Source: Bacillus sp. E(2018)
GTDB lineage: Bacteria > Bacillota > Bacilli > Bacillales > Fictibacillaceae
DNA: 64,000 nt
Direction: 5' to 3'
Assembly: GCF_005503015.1 (NCBI RefSeq)
Contig: NZ_SCOL01000001.1
Coordinates: 1,054,001-1,118,000 of the forward strand
Shown here: in pieces, positions 30,201 through 38,635 of the stretch
Position numbering within the stretch: position 1 is the stretch's first letter
Layout: every line of letters begins with the position of its first letter
Position numbers and translations under genes: made by a program
The notes under the pieces: model-generated
The model's input: the letters and a program-made list of their open reading frames with translations, nothing else
The model's database searches: none
Told to the model about the DNA's origin: nothing

Positions 30201-30736
30201 TAATCATTTATGACCCTATTGATCAACGAACAGTTATCGAGACATTTGATTTTCCTAGACAAAACAAAGAACCGTATCTTTGTATAGCGGACTACTTACA
30301 ATCAAAAGACAGCGGGGAAATGGATTACGTTGGTTTCTTTTCTTTAACAGCAGGAACCGGCATTCGGGAGCTAGCCTCAGAACTTAAAACAGAGGGTCGT
30401 TTTCTAGAAAGTCATGCTCTACAAGCGTTAGCTTTAGAAACAGCAGAAGGCTTTGCTGAACTAGTTCACCAACAGATGCGGGATCGCTGGGGATTCCCAG
30501 ATTCAGTAGACTTCACCATGAGAGAACGCTTTTCAGCACGGTATCAAGGGCAGCGGTTCTCCTTTGGATATCCCGCCTGTCCAGAACTTGAAGATCAGCA
30601 AAAGTTGTTCAAGCTTATTCAACCTGAAGATATCGGGATCCAATTAACAGACGGCTGCATGATGGAGCCAGAAGCTTCCGTATCTGCTATCGTGTTTGCC
30701 CATCCAGAAGCTAGGTATTTTAACGTGTTGAGTTGA
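27284..30736 (+). CDS. metH: Cobalamin-dependent methionine synthase
   Basis: Transfers methyl from 5-methyltetrahydrofolate to homocysteine via B12. The 1150-residue protein has all four modules: homocysteine domain ([13 protein letters not shown]), pterin domain ([17 protein letters not shown]), cobalamin module (DVHDIGKN with the axial His725), and the C-terminal SAM activation domain ([14 protein letters not shown]). The ATG at 27284 follows AGGAGG by seven bases and overlaps the end of yitJ. It is under the same SAM riboswitch. Confidence 0.96.
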   Translation: MPKSSIEKQLKSKILIMDGAMGTMLQEAKLTPEDFGGEAYDGCNEYLNVTAPHVIESIHYKYLDAGADIIETNTFGGTNLVLDEYELGYRAYEINKLGAEIARKAADAVSTEQWPRFVAGSLGPTTKTLSVTGGTTFDLLREAYAEQARGLIDGGADLLLLETSQDMLNVKAGFLGIEQAIEQTGKRIPLMVSGTIEPMGTTLAGQSIEAFYISLKHMNPLAVGLNCATGPEFMQDHIRSLSSLSTSAVSCYPNAGLPDEEGNYHETPESLATKLSGFAEKRWLNVVGGCCGTTPAHIEALSKAMKNYQPRDLQVNEIHMVSGIEPFIYDDPTLRPIMVGERTNVIGSRKFKRLIAEGKFEEAAEIARAQVKGGAHVLDVCLADPDRDELSDMEDFMKEAVKKVKIPFVIDSTDEDVIELALKYSQGKAIINSINLEDGEERFEKVIPLLHKYGAAVVVGTIDETGMGVSAERKLEIAKRSYDLLVNNYNVSPSDIIFDPLVFPVGTGDEQYIGSANATVEGIRIIKEHFPECLTILGVSNVSFGLPPVGREVLNAVYLYHCTQAGLDYAIVNTEKLERFASIAPEEINMAENLLFRTTEKALSVFTDFYRGKKKETKSKLPDMSLEERLHYYILEGTKEGLIPDLEIALQKYATPLSIINGPLMDGMKEVGRLFNENQLIVAEVLQSAEVMKASVAYLEPYMETNDESASKGKVLLATVKGDVHDIGKNLVDIILSNNGFKVVDLGIKVTSQTLIEAIKKEKPNIIGLSGLLVKSAQQMVLTANDMREANISTPILVGGAALSRKFTDTKISKEYEGLVLYAKDAMEGLSLANQIQTPEDYDKLAVEFQERKKRVVLVAGSYEGSSSVATAVRVRSKVSQTAPVFVPNDTKRHILRNYSISHIQPYINLQMLLGHHLGIKGKISRLLQEKDEKTLQIKAVVDGLLEEAKNKNLITPSALYQFFPAQSDGERVIIYDPIDQRTVIETFDFPRQNKEPYLCIADYLQSKDSGEMDYVGFFSLTAGTGIRELASELKTEGRFLESHALQALALETAEGFAELVHQQMRDRWGFPDSVDFTMRERFSARYQGQRFSFGYPACPELEDQQKLFKLIQPEDIGIQLTDGCMMEPEASVSAIVFAHPEARYFNVLS

Positions 30737-30739
30737 TCA

Positions 30740-30770
30740 ATAGCACCTGATTTCAGGTGCTATTTTTATT
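30740..30770 (+). terminator. Terminator after metH
   Basis: ATAGCACCTGA pairs with TCAGGTGCTAT, followed by TTTTATT, four bases after the stop. Confidence 0.9.
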
Positions 30771-30878
30771 GAAAATCCCTCTCGTGAAATATCTTTAAAA
30801 TTTCATACAATTAAGACATTTTAGTGTGAAAGCATTCTTTTTTCTATTATGATGATGAAAAGGGAAGGAGTTATGTTC

Positions 30879-32063
30879 ATGAAAAACATTGAATTTAAAC
30901 TGCCAACCATCATTCGAGCTGGAAACGGCGAATTTAAAAAAGCGGGGACATACTTAAAAGAAGTGTTTGAGGGAAAACGAATTTTTATTGTAACAGACCC
31001 TGGCATTGAGAAAACGGGATTTGTAAAACAAGCTGTTCAAATGTTAGAACACCTAGGTTTTAAAATCCGCACGTTTAATAAGGTGCGACCAAATCCCCGG
31101 GATATCGAATGTAAAATAGGTGGTGAAGAAGCAAGACAATTTCATGCAGATGCAATTTTGGCAATAGGCGGAGGATCGGTTATCGACTCAGCAAAGGTGA
31201 TAGCAATCTTACAATGCCTAGGTGGTGAACCACAGGATTACGTTGGGCGTGATAACGTTTATGAAAAAGTAACTCCTATCATCGTTGTTCCGACAACTGC
31301 TGGAACTGGTGCAGAAGTAACCCGTTCATCGGTTATTACAGATACGGCAAAAAAAATTAAATTCACGATTAAGGACGTCAATATCGCACCTGTTTTAGCG
31401 ATTGTGGATCCTGAACTTACATATGGACTACCAGCTCATTTAACTGCATCTACAGGAATGGACGCCTTAGTACATGCAATAGAAGCTTTTACTTGTAAAC
31501 TGTCTAATCCTATTTCAGACGGTCTTGCATTACAAGCAATGAAACATATATACCCCTATTTAAGAAGAGCCGTAAACGATGGGAATGATCAAGAAGCCCG
31601 ATACAACTTAATGGTAGGTTCAACAATTGCAGGCATGGCTTTTTCTCATGCTGATGTAGCATCTGTTCATTGCATGGCTGAAGCAATAGGTGGATTATAT
31701 GACACTCCACATGGGGTTGCAAATTCCATGTTCTTGCCCTACATCGTTGAATACAATGCAGTGACGAATCTAGAAAAACATGCAACAATCGCAAGGACAC
31801 TAGGAATTGCTTCCCCAAATGATTCTGATGAGGATGCATCCGCACTTCTTGTAAAAGAAATGAAGCAGCTAGCAGAAGATCTATCTATCCCAACGTTCTC
31901 CTCATTACCAGAAGTGAACGAGAACGATTTCGATTATCTTGCAGAGTCGTCATTCTTGAATGGCTCTACACCAAGCAATGCTAGGGAGATAACAAAAGAA
32001 GACTACCTGAAACTATTTAAAGTTGCTTACTCAAAGAAACACAGTGAAATAAGCCTGCATTAA
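30879..32063 (+). CDS. Iron-containing alcohol dehydrogenase
   Basis: A 394-residue group III dehydrogenase. NAD binding is shown by AIGGGSVIDSAK, and metal binding by GMDALVHAIEAF plus the His-rich HADVASVHCMAEAIGG and DTPHGVANS segments. These enzymes act on small alcohols such as butanol, propanediol or glycerol; the exact substrate is not evident. The ATG at 30879 is preferred over 30873 and 30849 because the GGAAGGAG is eight bases upstream. It stands alone after the sulfur island. Confidence 0.92.
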   Translation: MKNIEFKLPTIIRAGNGEFKKAGTYLKEVFEGKRIFIVTDPGIEKTGFVKQAVQMLEHLGFKIRTFNKVRPNPRDIECKIGGEEARQFHADAILAIGGGSVIDSAKVIAILQCLGGEPQDYVGRDNVYEKVTPIIVVPTTAGTGAEVTRSSVITDTAKKIKFTIKDVNIAPVLAIVDPELTYGLPAHLTASTGMDALVHAIEAFTCKLSNPISDGLALQAMKHIYPYLRRAVNDGNDQEARYNLMVGSTIAGMAFSHADVASVHCMAEAIGGLYDTPHGVANSMFLPYIVEYNAVTNLEKHATIARTLGIASPNDSDEDASALLVKEMKQLAEDLSIPTFSSLPEVNENDFDYLAESSFLNGSTPSNAREITKEDYLKLFKVAYSKKHSEISLH

Positions 32064-32100
32064 TAGATCTGCCCTATATAATGAAAGAAGGTAAGCGGGG

Positions 32101-32890
32101 ATGCTTAAACAAAACGAACAAGCTTTACTAAAATTGATTTCTTCAGGAGAAGGAACATATGGCGTTTCGATCTATCATTTTGAGACGAAAGAAAGCTTTG
32201 AACATCATTCTGATGAGCTTTTTTACTCAGCTAGCATAATTAAGGTGCCAATTATGGCTGCTGTTTTTGCTCATGCTGCAGAAGGGAAATGTTCATTATC
32301 TGATAAAATTCCGGTGAGGGAAGAAGACATTGTGCCTGGGGATGGTATTATAAAGCATTTGTCACCTGGTATGGAATGGACCATTCATGATTTAATCGTA
32401 TTAATGATTATTGAAAGTGACAATACAGCTACTAATGTTTTGATTGATTTGTTAGGAATAGATCAGATTAATACATACATGAAAGAATGGGGATTTGATC
32501 AAAGTCACCTACATCATAAACTACAAATTAAAGCTGCTAGAGAACCAGGAAAGATGAATGTCTTAACCGCTCATGAAATTAATGAATTTTTAAAGAAAAT
32601 AGCACTTGGGTCTGTGGTTTCTTTATATTCGTGTAAAAAGATGATTGATATTTTAAAACAGCAGAAGATGAATGATTTGCTGCCAAGTCTGCTTCCTGAG
32701 GTAAATGGATTAATCGGAATGATTCCGAATTGGGAGTTTGCACATAAAACAGGATATGTTTCTGGTGCTTTATTTTACTGGTCATACATATGCTGTATCT
32801 GTTCTGAGTAAGAATGTGCCGGTACGTTCTGAGCCAAGACGTATTATGGGTGAGATAGGGCAATTGTTGTATCAAGTTTCCTCAAAATAA
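32101..32890 (+). pseudogene. Class A beta-lactamase-like serine hydrolase, frameshifted near the C-terminus
   Basis: The frame from ATG 32101 keeps the family motifs SxxK (SIIK, residues 45-48), SDN (106-108) and KTG (216-218). It then runs off into WSYICCICSE and stops at 32811. From about 32777 the +1 frame continues with a fitting C-terminus (TGHTYAVSVLSKNVPVRSEPRR... to TAA 32890). A small deletion after KTGYVSGA best explains this. There is no signal peptide, so it may act in the cytoplasm if expressed. It could be a true pseudogene or a sequencing error. Confidence 0.75.
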
Positions 32891-32933
32891 AAAAAGCTAA
32901 TGGACGTTAGATAACGCCCATTAGCTTTTTTTG
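32888..32933. terminator. Bidirectional terminator between the beta-lactamase-like and YeeE genes
   Basis: AAAAAGCTAATGG-A-CGTT pairs with AACG-C-CCATTAGCTTTTT, with T runs on both strands between convergent genes. Confidence 0.9.
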
Positions 32934-34193
32934 TTAACAAACTGAATCTGTAGATTTTGGATTTTTTAATCCGAACAATGGCCGAACGAACAGAGCTAAA
33001 TACGTACCTAGCATAGCCATAACTGCCCATACCCAGCCGTGAAGACTAAATGAAGCAATTCCGCTAAAATAAGCACCGATGTTGCAACCGAATGCTAAGC
33101 GAGCACCATAGCCCATCATTAATCCACCGATTATAGAAGCGCCAGCAATACCTGGTTTGATTTTTCCAGGTTTAAACGTTCCTTGGAAAGAAGCTGAAAT
33201 AAATGCGCCAAGCATAATACCAAAGTTCATTACGCTTGTTCCATCTGTAAGGACACTTTTTGTAAGAGCTTCGCCATTCTTGCCATCGAAATAACCCCAT
33301 GCAGATACGTCAACACCCGTTGCCATCATGGCTTTACCGCCCCATAGTGCAAACGCTGATGTGATACCCCACGGACTTCCTTTAACGGCTAATGTTATTG
33401 CATTTAATAAGGCAAGAACAATTGCTGCTGTAAATAATGGCCATGAACCACGAAGTACTTTTTTCCATCCAACTGTAGTCGGCAGTGGCTTCATCATAGG
33501 TGGATTCTTCTTTTTAGCAATTTGCACGGTTATCCAATAAATTAAAGCAAACAGTCCTAACTGGACCACTAAAGCTCCGAAATAACCTAGTCCTGGAATC
33601 TGATTCAATGAGAGCGGTGGAAGAGAAGGCAATCCCATCCAAAATGTGAAGTGGTAAGCCCCTAGAACAGATCCAGCAATAAATGAGATAAGGGTTAAAA
33701 TCATAGATGATGATCCGCCACCTAAAGAGTAAAGTGTTCCTGACGCGCATCCGTTTCCGAACTGCATCCCAATACCGAACAAAAAAGCACCAACTAAAAT
33801 ACTAATGCCAACTGGTGATACATTTCCTGTTGGTTCAACACCAGTAAAACTAAAACCAGTAGTGAAAATAATGGCAAACAATACCGATGCAACTGCAAGC
33901 ATTACCATATGTGCTTGAAGTCCTTGTACGTTACCGACTGAAACTAATCTACGAAATGCTGAAGTAAAGCCAAAGCGTGCATAAAGTAGAGTTCCACCGA
34001 GTGCTAAACCAATGATAAATAGGCTACCTTGTGTCCAATTTGCAATTTTTAATATCGACACAAGCAGAAATACAGCTGCAAGAAGGCCGAAAAGCACAAA
34101 GGGCTTTTGTACAGGCTGTAATTTTGTAACAACAGTAGTAGGATGAAACACTTGCTGTTTATTTGATGAAAGATGAGTTTCTGTTTGTTCCAT
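32934..34193 (-). CDS. YeeE/YedE-family sulfur-compound transporter
   Basis: A 419-residue membrane protein with about 11-12 hydrophobic helices. It has the two cysteine-containing family repeats, FGNGCASGTLYSLGGG in the N-terminal half and LAFGCNIGAYFSG in the C-terminal half. Family members such as TsuA take up thiosulfate, passing it between the conserved cysteines. The protein ends in a Cys. It stands alone on the minus strand 2 kb after the sulfur island and has no S box, so separate control is likely. Confidence 0.88.
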   Translation of the reverse strand: MEQTETHLSSNKQQVFHPTTVVTKLQPVQKPFVLFGLLAAVFLLVSILKIANWTQGSLFIIGLALGGTLLYARFGFTSAFRRLVSVGNVQGLQAHMVMLAVASVLFAIIFTTGFSFTGVEPTGNVSPVGISILVGAFLFGIGMQFGNGCASGTLYSLGGGSSSMILTLISFIAGSVLGAYHFTFWMGLPSLPPLSLNQIPGLGYFGALVVQLGLFALIYWITVQIAKKKNPPMMKPLPTTVGWKKVLRGSWPLFTAAIVLALLNAITLAVKGSPWGITSAFALWGGKAMMATGVDVSAWGYFDGKNGEALTKSVLTDGTSVMNFGIMLGAFISASFQGTFKPGKIKPGIAGASIIGGLMMGYGARLAFGCNIGAYFSGIASFSLHGWVWAVMAMLGTYLALFVRPLFGLKNPKSTDSVC

Positions 34194-34354
34194 AACTATA
34201 AACCCTCCAATTCCTATGAGTTATGTCGGAATTATAGCATTATACTATGAATCCATAAATATGAAAAGTAATTTTGATTTATTCCACTATTGTCCATGTC
34301 AAAAAATGAGAACTTACATTAAATAATATGAATAGACATGAAAGGAGACTGCAA

Positions 34355-35002
34355 ATGGGTAAAAGAAGAAATCAATTTCACAACGACTGTTTTTCGTGCG
34401 ATGATTTGAATAGAGCAGGACTGGGTTCTGGAATCGCAGCAAAAGAAATATCTTTCCAACCGTTAACGACAACGACTACAACTTTCCCCGTATTAGTTAC
34501 ACTTGATGATGCAGTAACGACTACTGGTATTGAATTTTTGAGAAACGGTGTAGCATCTGGACTTCAAACGACAACTGGTGGGATCTACGATATTGCATAT
34601 ATTGTTAGTTCAACTGTAACGACTACTACTGGTGTCGCAAATACCTTATTATTCGAGCTAGTTACGAGCACAGGGAGGGTAATTGCAGATTCAACAGCAA
34701 CTCAGTTCTTTCCAGCAGCTTCTGTAGCAGGTTTCTCCGCGAATACAAATCTGGAATTAGCACTTAATGTAAGGTTGTTACCAGGGGAAAGTGTTTCGAT
34801 AATCTTAAGATCAATTACACCGTTAATTTCTGCAGGGACGATTACAATAAATACAGCGTCATTGTTTATTACACCAACTCCAACTATTGAAGAATTTAGA
34901 GAAGAGTCGTCAACGAGTTGTTGTATAGAGTCAAGTATTCATCATTGTAAGAAAAATAGTTTATTTAGTAATCAAAAAAATTCTCAGTATAGAACAAGAT
35001 AA
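34355..35002 (+). CDS. Putative spore-surface protein with BclA-C-like beta domain
   Basis: A 215-residue protein with no signal peptide. A short Cys-containing head (GKRRNQFHNDCFSCDDLN) and a Thr-rich stretch precede a beta-rich domain (residues about 30-180). This domain recalls the TNF-like C-terminal domain of exosporium protein BclA, but there is no collagen-like region. A Cys/His/Ser tail (TSCCIESSIHHCKK) ends the protein. AAAGGAG lies seven bases before ATG 34355. The assignment rests on composition and fold impression only. Confidence 0.5.
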   Translation: MGKRRNQFHNDCFSCDDLNRAGLGSGIAAKEISFQPLTTTTTTFPVLVTLDDAVTTTGIEFLRNGVASGLQTTTGGIYDIAYIVSSTVTTTTGVANTLLFELVTSTGRVIADSTATQFFPAASVAGFSANTNLELALNVRLLPGESVSIILRSITPLISAGTITINTASLFITPTPTIEEFREESSTSCCIESSIHHCKKNSLFSNQKNSQYRTR

Positions 35003-35197
35003 AGAAATTATGCTACGTCTTAAAGTAACTTTTAAGATGCGGCATTTACATAACAATTACATAACTAAACATCCATTTTTTTCTCGTCTCACTATCTTAA
35101 GTAATCTTAGTTTTTGAGACTGATTTCTTTACATTTCACATAGTTGCCGAGAATAGATATTACGTTAACTAGTTAAAAATAATTAACTTACTATTAA

Positions 35198-35299
35198 TTA
35201 TTTAAATGAACACTTTCCTCTTGTGACGGTTTCAATTATTCTATGAGCTTGTGCTACATCACGTAAATCGACGTTTTTTATGTGTCTTTCAAAATACAA
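35198..35299 (-). pseudogene. Possible C-terminal remnant of an oxidoreductase
   Basis: On the minus strand an open frame of about 33 codons ends at TAA 35198-35200. It reads FERHIKNVDLRDVAQAHRI then IETVTRGKCSFK. The DVAQAHRIIE...RGK pattern is like the last strand-helix of zinc-type (MDR) alcohol dehydrogenases or quinone reductases. No start codon or upstream half is present; the next gene upstream is the LAGLIDADG endonuclease. The rest of 35003-35335 is AT-rich with no other gene seen. Confidence 0.35.
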
Positions 35300-35332
35300 A
35301 CACCAATCCAAAAGTTGCGATTGGTGTTTTCT
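35298..35332 (-). terminator. Terminator after the LAGLIDADG endonuclease gene
   Basis: AAACACCAATC pairs with GATTGGTGTTT across a ten-base loop, immediately after the stop at 35336. T-rich sequence lies on both sides. Confidence 0.75.
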
Positions 35333-35335
35333 TAA

Positions 35336-36307
35336 CTAAATTTTCTTTTCATTACATACAGAATTGAATTTCAGTTGAAACTCTTTATCGGTATTTAACC
35401 AACGATAAAAAGTATTAATCCCTATGTTTGCACTCTTACAAGCCTCTAGCAAATCTCCATTTAAATTGTAGTGATAAAGTAATTTTAATTTTCTTGCTTC
35501 TATTGCAGATTTATTTGCCTTAAATGGACGATCTTTCAATTGATCTGGAGGCATCTTTTCCTTGTTAAATTCAAAATGTTTTCTTGAAATATATAAGTTT
35601 TTATCTTTATAAATCCATTGCCCAAAGTCATAAACTGTTTTTCTCCCAGATAGGAATAATCTGTGATACTTTTCTTTACTAACTATGAAAGGTTCAAATG
35701 AGTAACATTCTAGTTTTTTCTTAAAATGTTCCATAAAAGTTTGTGAGCCTCCAACAAAAGAAACAGTTCTTTTTTCAAAGTTAATATTCCCATCTCCATC
35801 AAAGAAACCTCTGACAAAATGACTAAAATACTCTTCTGGTATATAAGGAAACTCGAGTGTTGTTGATTTTTTAGGGGTCATTCCATGTAGCTGCATAAGA
35901 TCTTTTTTCATAATCTTACTTGAGATATTTAATAGATGTACGCCTGTTCGAGGATTTGTTTTGATCGGGTGTGTAGATTGAAGTTCTTTTCTAATATCTT
36001 CGAGGATTTTAGGATCTTTTTGTGAAAAACTTACCAATTGCAAATCTTTTGGCAAACAACCATCTGCTGCAAAAAAACCTAATACATATGCCATAGATGC
36101 TGACCACGTTTTGAAATAATCTTCATTCACTGTATAACGTCTTAACCAGCTGCTGTGTGGTAGTCTTTCCACGTTATGTTGCTGCAGAACTCTATTGATA
36201 TATCTTGCTGTCACATTTGCCTCTAAAGCGATCTCATTGGAGGTCATTCCGCTTTGATAACGTTCAATAATGGTAGGAATACTCATGGTGCACTTCTTTT
36301 TTCGCAT
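35336..36307 (-). CDS. Free-standing LAGLIDADG-family homing endonuclease
   Basis: A 323-residue protein with two LAGLIDADG-like helices, MAYVLGFFAADG (residues 72-83) and HFVRGFFDGDGN (163-174). Each ends in the acidic residue that binds the catalytic metal, and the 90-residue spacing suits a monomeric two-domain enzyme. A helix-turn-helix lies at the N-terminus (TSNEIALEANVTARYINRVL) and another near the C-terminus (KSANIGINTFYRWL). No intron or intein surrounds it. GGAGTGG precedes the ATG. Its promoter contains a LexA-like box. The target site is unknown. Confidence 0.85.
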   Translation of the reverse strand: MRKKKCTMSIPTIIERYQSGMTSNEIALEANVTARYINRVLQQHNVERLPHSSWLRRYTVNEDYFKTWSASMAYVLGFFAADGCLPKDLQLVSFSQKDPKILEDIRKELQSTHPIKTNPRTGVHLLNISSKIMKKDLMQLHGMTPKKSTTLEFPYIPEEYFSHFVRGFFDGDGNINFEKRTVSFVGGSQTFMEHFKKKLECYSFEPFIVSKEKYHRLFLSGRKTVYDFGQWIYKDKNLYISRKHFEFNKEKMPPDQLKDRPFKANKSAIEARKLKLLYHYNLNGDLLEACKSANIGINTFYRWLNTDKEFQLKFNSVCNEKKI

Positions 36308-36337
36308 ACCAATCCACTCCTTTATTCACTTATTTTT

Positions 36338-36366
36338 ATTATACCGAACATTTGTTCTCTAGTCGA
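36338..36366 (-). promoter_or_regulatory. Promoter of the endonuclease gene with LexA (SOS) box
   Basis: On the minus strand TCGACT (36361-36366) and TATAAT (36338-36343) are 17 bases apart. Between them lies AGAACAAATGTTCG (36345-36358), which matches 12 of 14 positions of the Bacillus LexA consensus CGAACRNRYGTTYC. LexA bound here would cover the spacer. Confidence 0.7.
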
Positions 36367-36387
36367 GTTTTTGGCACTTTTGCAAAC

Positions 36388-36419
36388 AAAAAAGACGCTA
36401 TCTCAAATGATAGCGTCTA
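36388..36419 (-). terminator. Terminator after the aldehyde dehydrogenase gene
   Basis: AGACGCTATC pairs with GATAGCGTCT, with a TTTTTTG tail on the minus strand, 11 bases past the stop. Confidence 0.9.
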
Positions 36420-36429
36420 AACATAATCT

Positions 36430-37833
36430 TTATTTCATTAACTTTTTAATGATTTTCAAGCCAAGTTTTGCGTTCGGGTATCGAAAACTAAAGTCGAATT
36501 TGTTCGTTTGATTGAGAACACTTTTGTTATGAGAAAACGCCACGAAACTGGATTCACCATGATAACTTCCAATCCCGCTCTCTCCTACTCCACCAAAAGG
36601 CAGATATGGCGTTGCGATGTGCATCAATGTGTCGTTGATCGATCCCCCACCAAATGAGATGTTATTCACCACTTTCTCTTCTACCTCTTTGTTAATTGTA
36701 AACAGGTATAGTGCAAGTGGTTTTGGGCGTTCAACAACAAAATCGATTACTTCATCAATGCTTTCATATTCCAAGACTGGAAAGATAGGTCCAAAGATTT
36801 CATCAGTCATAACAGGTGAAGAAGTATCAGATGGAGCGATTAAAGTTGGTTCGATCTTTTCACTGTTTTCATCGTATCGACCACCGAAAAGCACCTCTCC
36901 TTCTGATAAGTAACTTTTTAACCGATTAAAATGACGATCATTTACGATTTTGCCGAATTCTTCATTTTGTAGTGGATTCTCTCCGTAAAATTCTTTGATT
37001 ACTTCCTTAAATGTATCAATGAATGGTTGACGTATGTTTTTGTGTAAATAGATATAATCTGGTGCTATGCACGTTTGACCAGCGTTCGTAAATTTTCCAA
37101 AAGCTATGCGTTTTGCAGCAAGCTTAAGGTCTGCTGTTTCATCTACAATACAAGGACTTTTGCCGCCTAATTCTAATGTGATCGGAATAAGTCTTTTACT
37201 TGCCGCTTCCATCACGATTTTACCTACAGGAACGCTTCCTGTGAAGAATATATAATCTAAAGGTTGATCGAGCAATATTTGATTGGTTTCAACTCCGCCT
37301 TCTACGACTGCGATAAAGTCAGGATGATAGTATTCTTTGATTAGTTCATCCAATAGTTTTGACGTTTGTGGCGTAAGTTCGGATGGTTTTAATATAGCCG
37401 TATTACCAGCTGCGATCGCACCGATTAACGGAGCTAGTTGCAGTTGGAACGGATAGTTCCATGGTGCGATGATTAAAGTGACGCCATAAGGTTCAGCAAT
37501 GGTATAACCCTTTGAGCCAATATGGGTTTTTGCTGTTTTCACTTTTTTGGGTTCCATCCACTTTTTGAGATGTTTTTGAGTATGACGAATCTCTTCTAAT
37601 AAAAAGCCGATCTCCGTTGTATAGGCTTCTGCTTCAGATTTATTTAAGTCTGTCTTTAATGCATGAAGAATCTTCGCTTCGTTGTTTCTAACAAGCTTTG
37701 AAAGGTTGTTTAAAGCTTTCATACGGAAATCATATGATCGAGTTACACCGCTTCGAAAGTAAGTTCTCTGAGCATGTACAAGTTTATCAATTGATTCTTT
37801 TGTGCTTTCTTTCATCGTGTTTGGCTGATTCAA
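36430..37833 (-). CDS. Aldehyde dehydrogenase (class 3-like)
   Basis: Oxidises aldehydes, probably fatty or aromatic ones, with NAD(P). A 467-residue protein with the catalytic motifs ELGGKSP (general base Glu) and NAGQTCIAPDY (nucleophile Cys). IAPWNYPF and FTGSVPVGK lie in the coenzyme site. The short N-terminus and C-terminal extension are those of the ALDH3/YwdH group. A TTG start with AGGAGG eight bases upstream gives 467 residues; an ATG six codons later is the alternative. Confidence 0.92.
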   Translation of the reverse strand: MNQPNTMKESTKESIDKLVHAQRTYFRSGVTRSYDFRMKALNNLSKLVRNNEAKILHALKTDLNKSEAEAYTTEIGFLLEEIRHTQKHLKKWMEPKKVKTAKTHIGSKGYTIAEPYGVTLIIAPWNYPFQLQLAPLIGAIAAGNTAILKPSELTPQTSKLLDELIKEYYHPDFIAVVEGGVETNQILLDQPLDYIFFTGSVPVGKIVMEAASKRLIPITLELGGKSPCIVDETADLKLAAKRIAFGKFTNAGQTCIAPDYIYLHKNIRQPFIDTFKEVIKEFYGENPLQNEEFGKIVNDRHFNRLKSYLSEGEVLFGGRYDENSEKIEPTLIAPSDTSSPVMTDEIFGPIFPVLEYESIDEVIDFVVERPKPLALYLFTINKEVEEKVVNNISFGGGSINDTLMHIATPYLPFGGVGESGIGSYHGESSFVAFSHNKSVLNQTNKFDFSFRYPNAKLGLKIIKKLMK

Positions 37834-37994
37834 GCTTTACGCCTCCTACAACATAAAATTAAGTGTTTAAACTTATGAACATGTATTAGTGAAATCAATA
37901 TAATATGTTTATGATAGGTAGTCAATGATTTTGACTTTTCTCATTTATTATAATGATACATTACTAAAATAACCTTTAAAAAAGAGAACTAAAC

Positions 37995-38026
37995 AAAAAG
38001 ACCCTCTCCATGTAAAAGAAAGGGTC
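37995..38026 (-). terminator. Terminator after the PhnB-like gene
   Basis: GACCCTCTC pairs with GAAAGGGTC, with TTTTTG on the minus strand, 17 bases past the stop. Confidence 0.85.
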
Positions 38027-38042
38027 GCCTTAATTTGTAATT

Positions 38043-38468
38043 TTAGTCTTGCGGAATGGCAGAAACTTGCCACTCTACTCCATATTTATCTATTACTTGG
38101 CCATACGATGGGCTCCAAAATGTTTCTTGAAGAGGCATTGTCACTTTTCCCTCTTTAGACAGCTTCTCAAAGACTTGTTTGGATGCATCCACTGTATCAA
38201 TTTGAACGGCGATGGTTACTTGATTTCCAATGGTATAAGGCATTCCTGGAAAATTGTCCGAAAGCATCATAACCGTTTCGCCCACTTTAAATTGAGCATT
38301 CATGACACGGTCCTTTGCTTCTTCTGGAAGTGGATGATTTGGATCTTCTGGCATTTCTCCAAATGTTTGAAGTGAGATTAACTCTGCATTAAATGCATCA
38401 ACATAAAACTGCACCGCTTCTTTACCGTTTCCATCAGTTACTACATAAGGATTTACTGCTACAATCAT
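38043..38468 (-). CDS. PhnB/YjdN-like VOC protein
   Basis: A 141-residue VOC-fold protein of the PhnB/glyoxalase_6-like group. It begins VNPYVVTDGNGKEAVQFYVDAF and ends SPSYGQVIDKYGVEWQVS, both typical of this family of unknown function. The ATG at 38468 is used with GAGGTG six bases upstream; the longer frame starts at a GTG three codons earlier. It stands alone, between two terminators. Confidence 0.88.
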   Translation of the reverse strand: MIVAVNPYVVTDGNGKEAVQFYVDAFNAELISLQTFGEMPEDPNHPLPEEAKDRVMNAQFKVGETVMMLSDNFPGMPYTIGNQVTIAVQIDTVDASKQVFEKLSKEGKVTMPLQETFWSPSYGQVIDKYGVEWQVSAIPQD

Positions 38469-38596
38469 TTTTAGCACCTCATCGTCTCATTTTTTCGATA
38501 CAGGAACACTTGTTCTGTTTCATCATAACAGAATTTAGTTCTTCTTGCTACCATTTTTATATTTCTACTAAAACGAAGCTGCACCTTCTCGATACA

Positions 38597-38628
38597 TAAA
38601 AAAAAGAGAGCCACAAAGGCTCCCTTTT
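38597..38628 (-). terminator. Terminator after the nucleotidase gene
   Basis: GAGAGCC pairs with GGCTCCC (one mismatch-tolerant pair), followed by eight T's on the minus strand. Confidence 0.85.
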
Positions 38629-38635
38629 ATCTTCA

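Noticed and set aside
35336..36307. LAGLIDADG gene as part of an intron or intein
   Set aside because: The flanks are intergenic with no split host gene joined across it and no self-splicing core seen.
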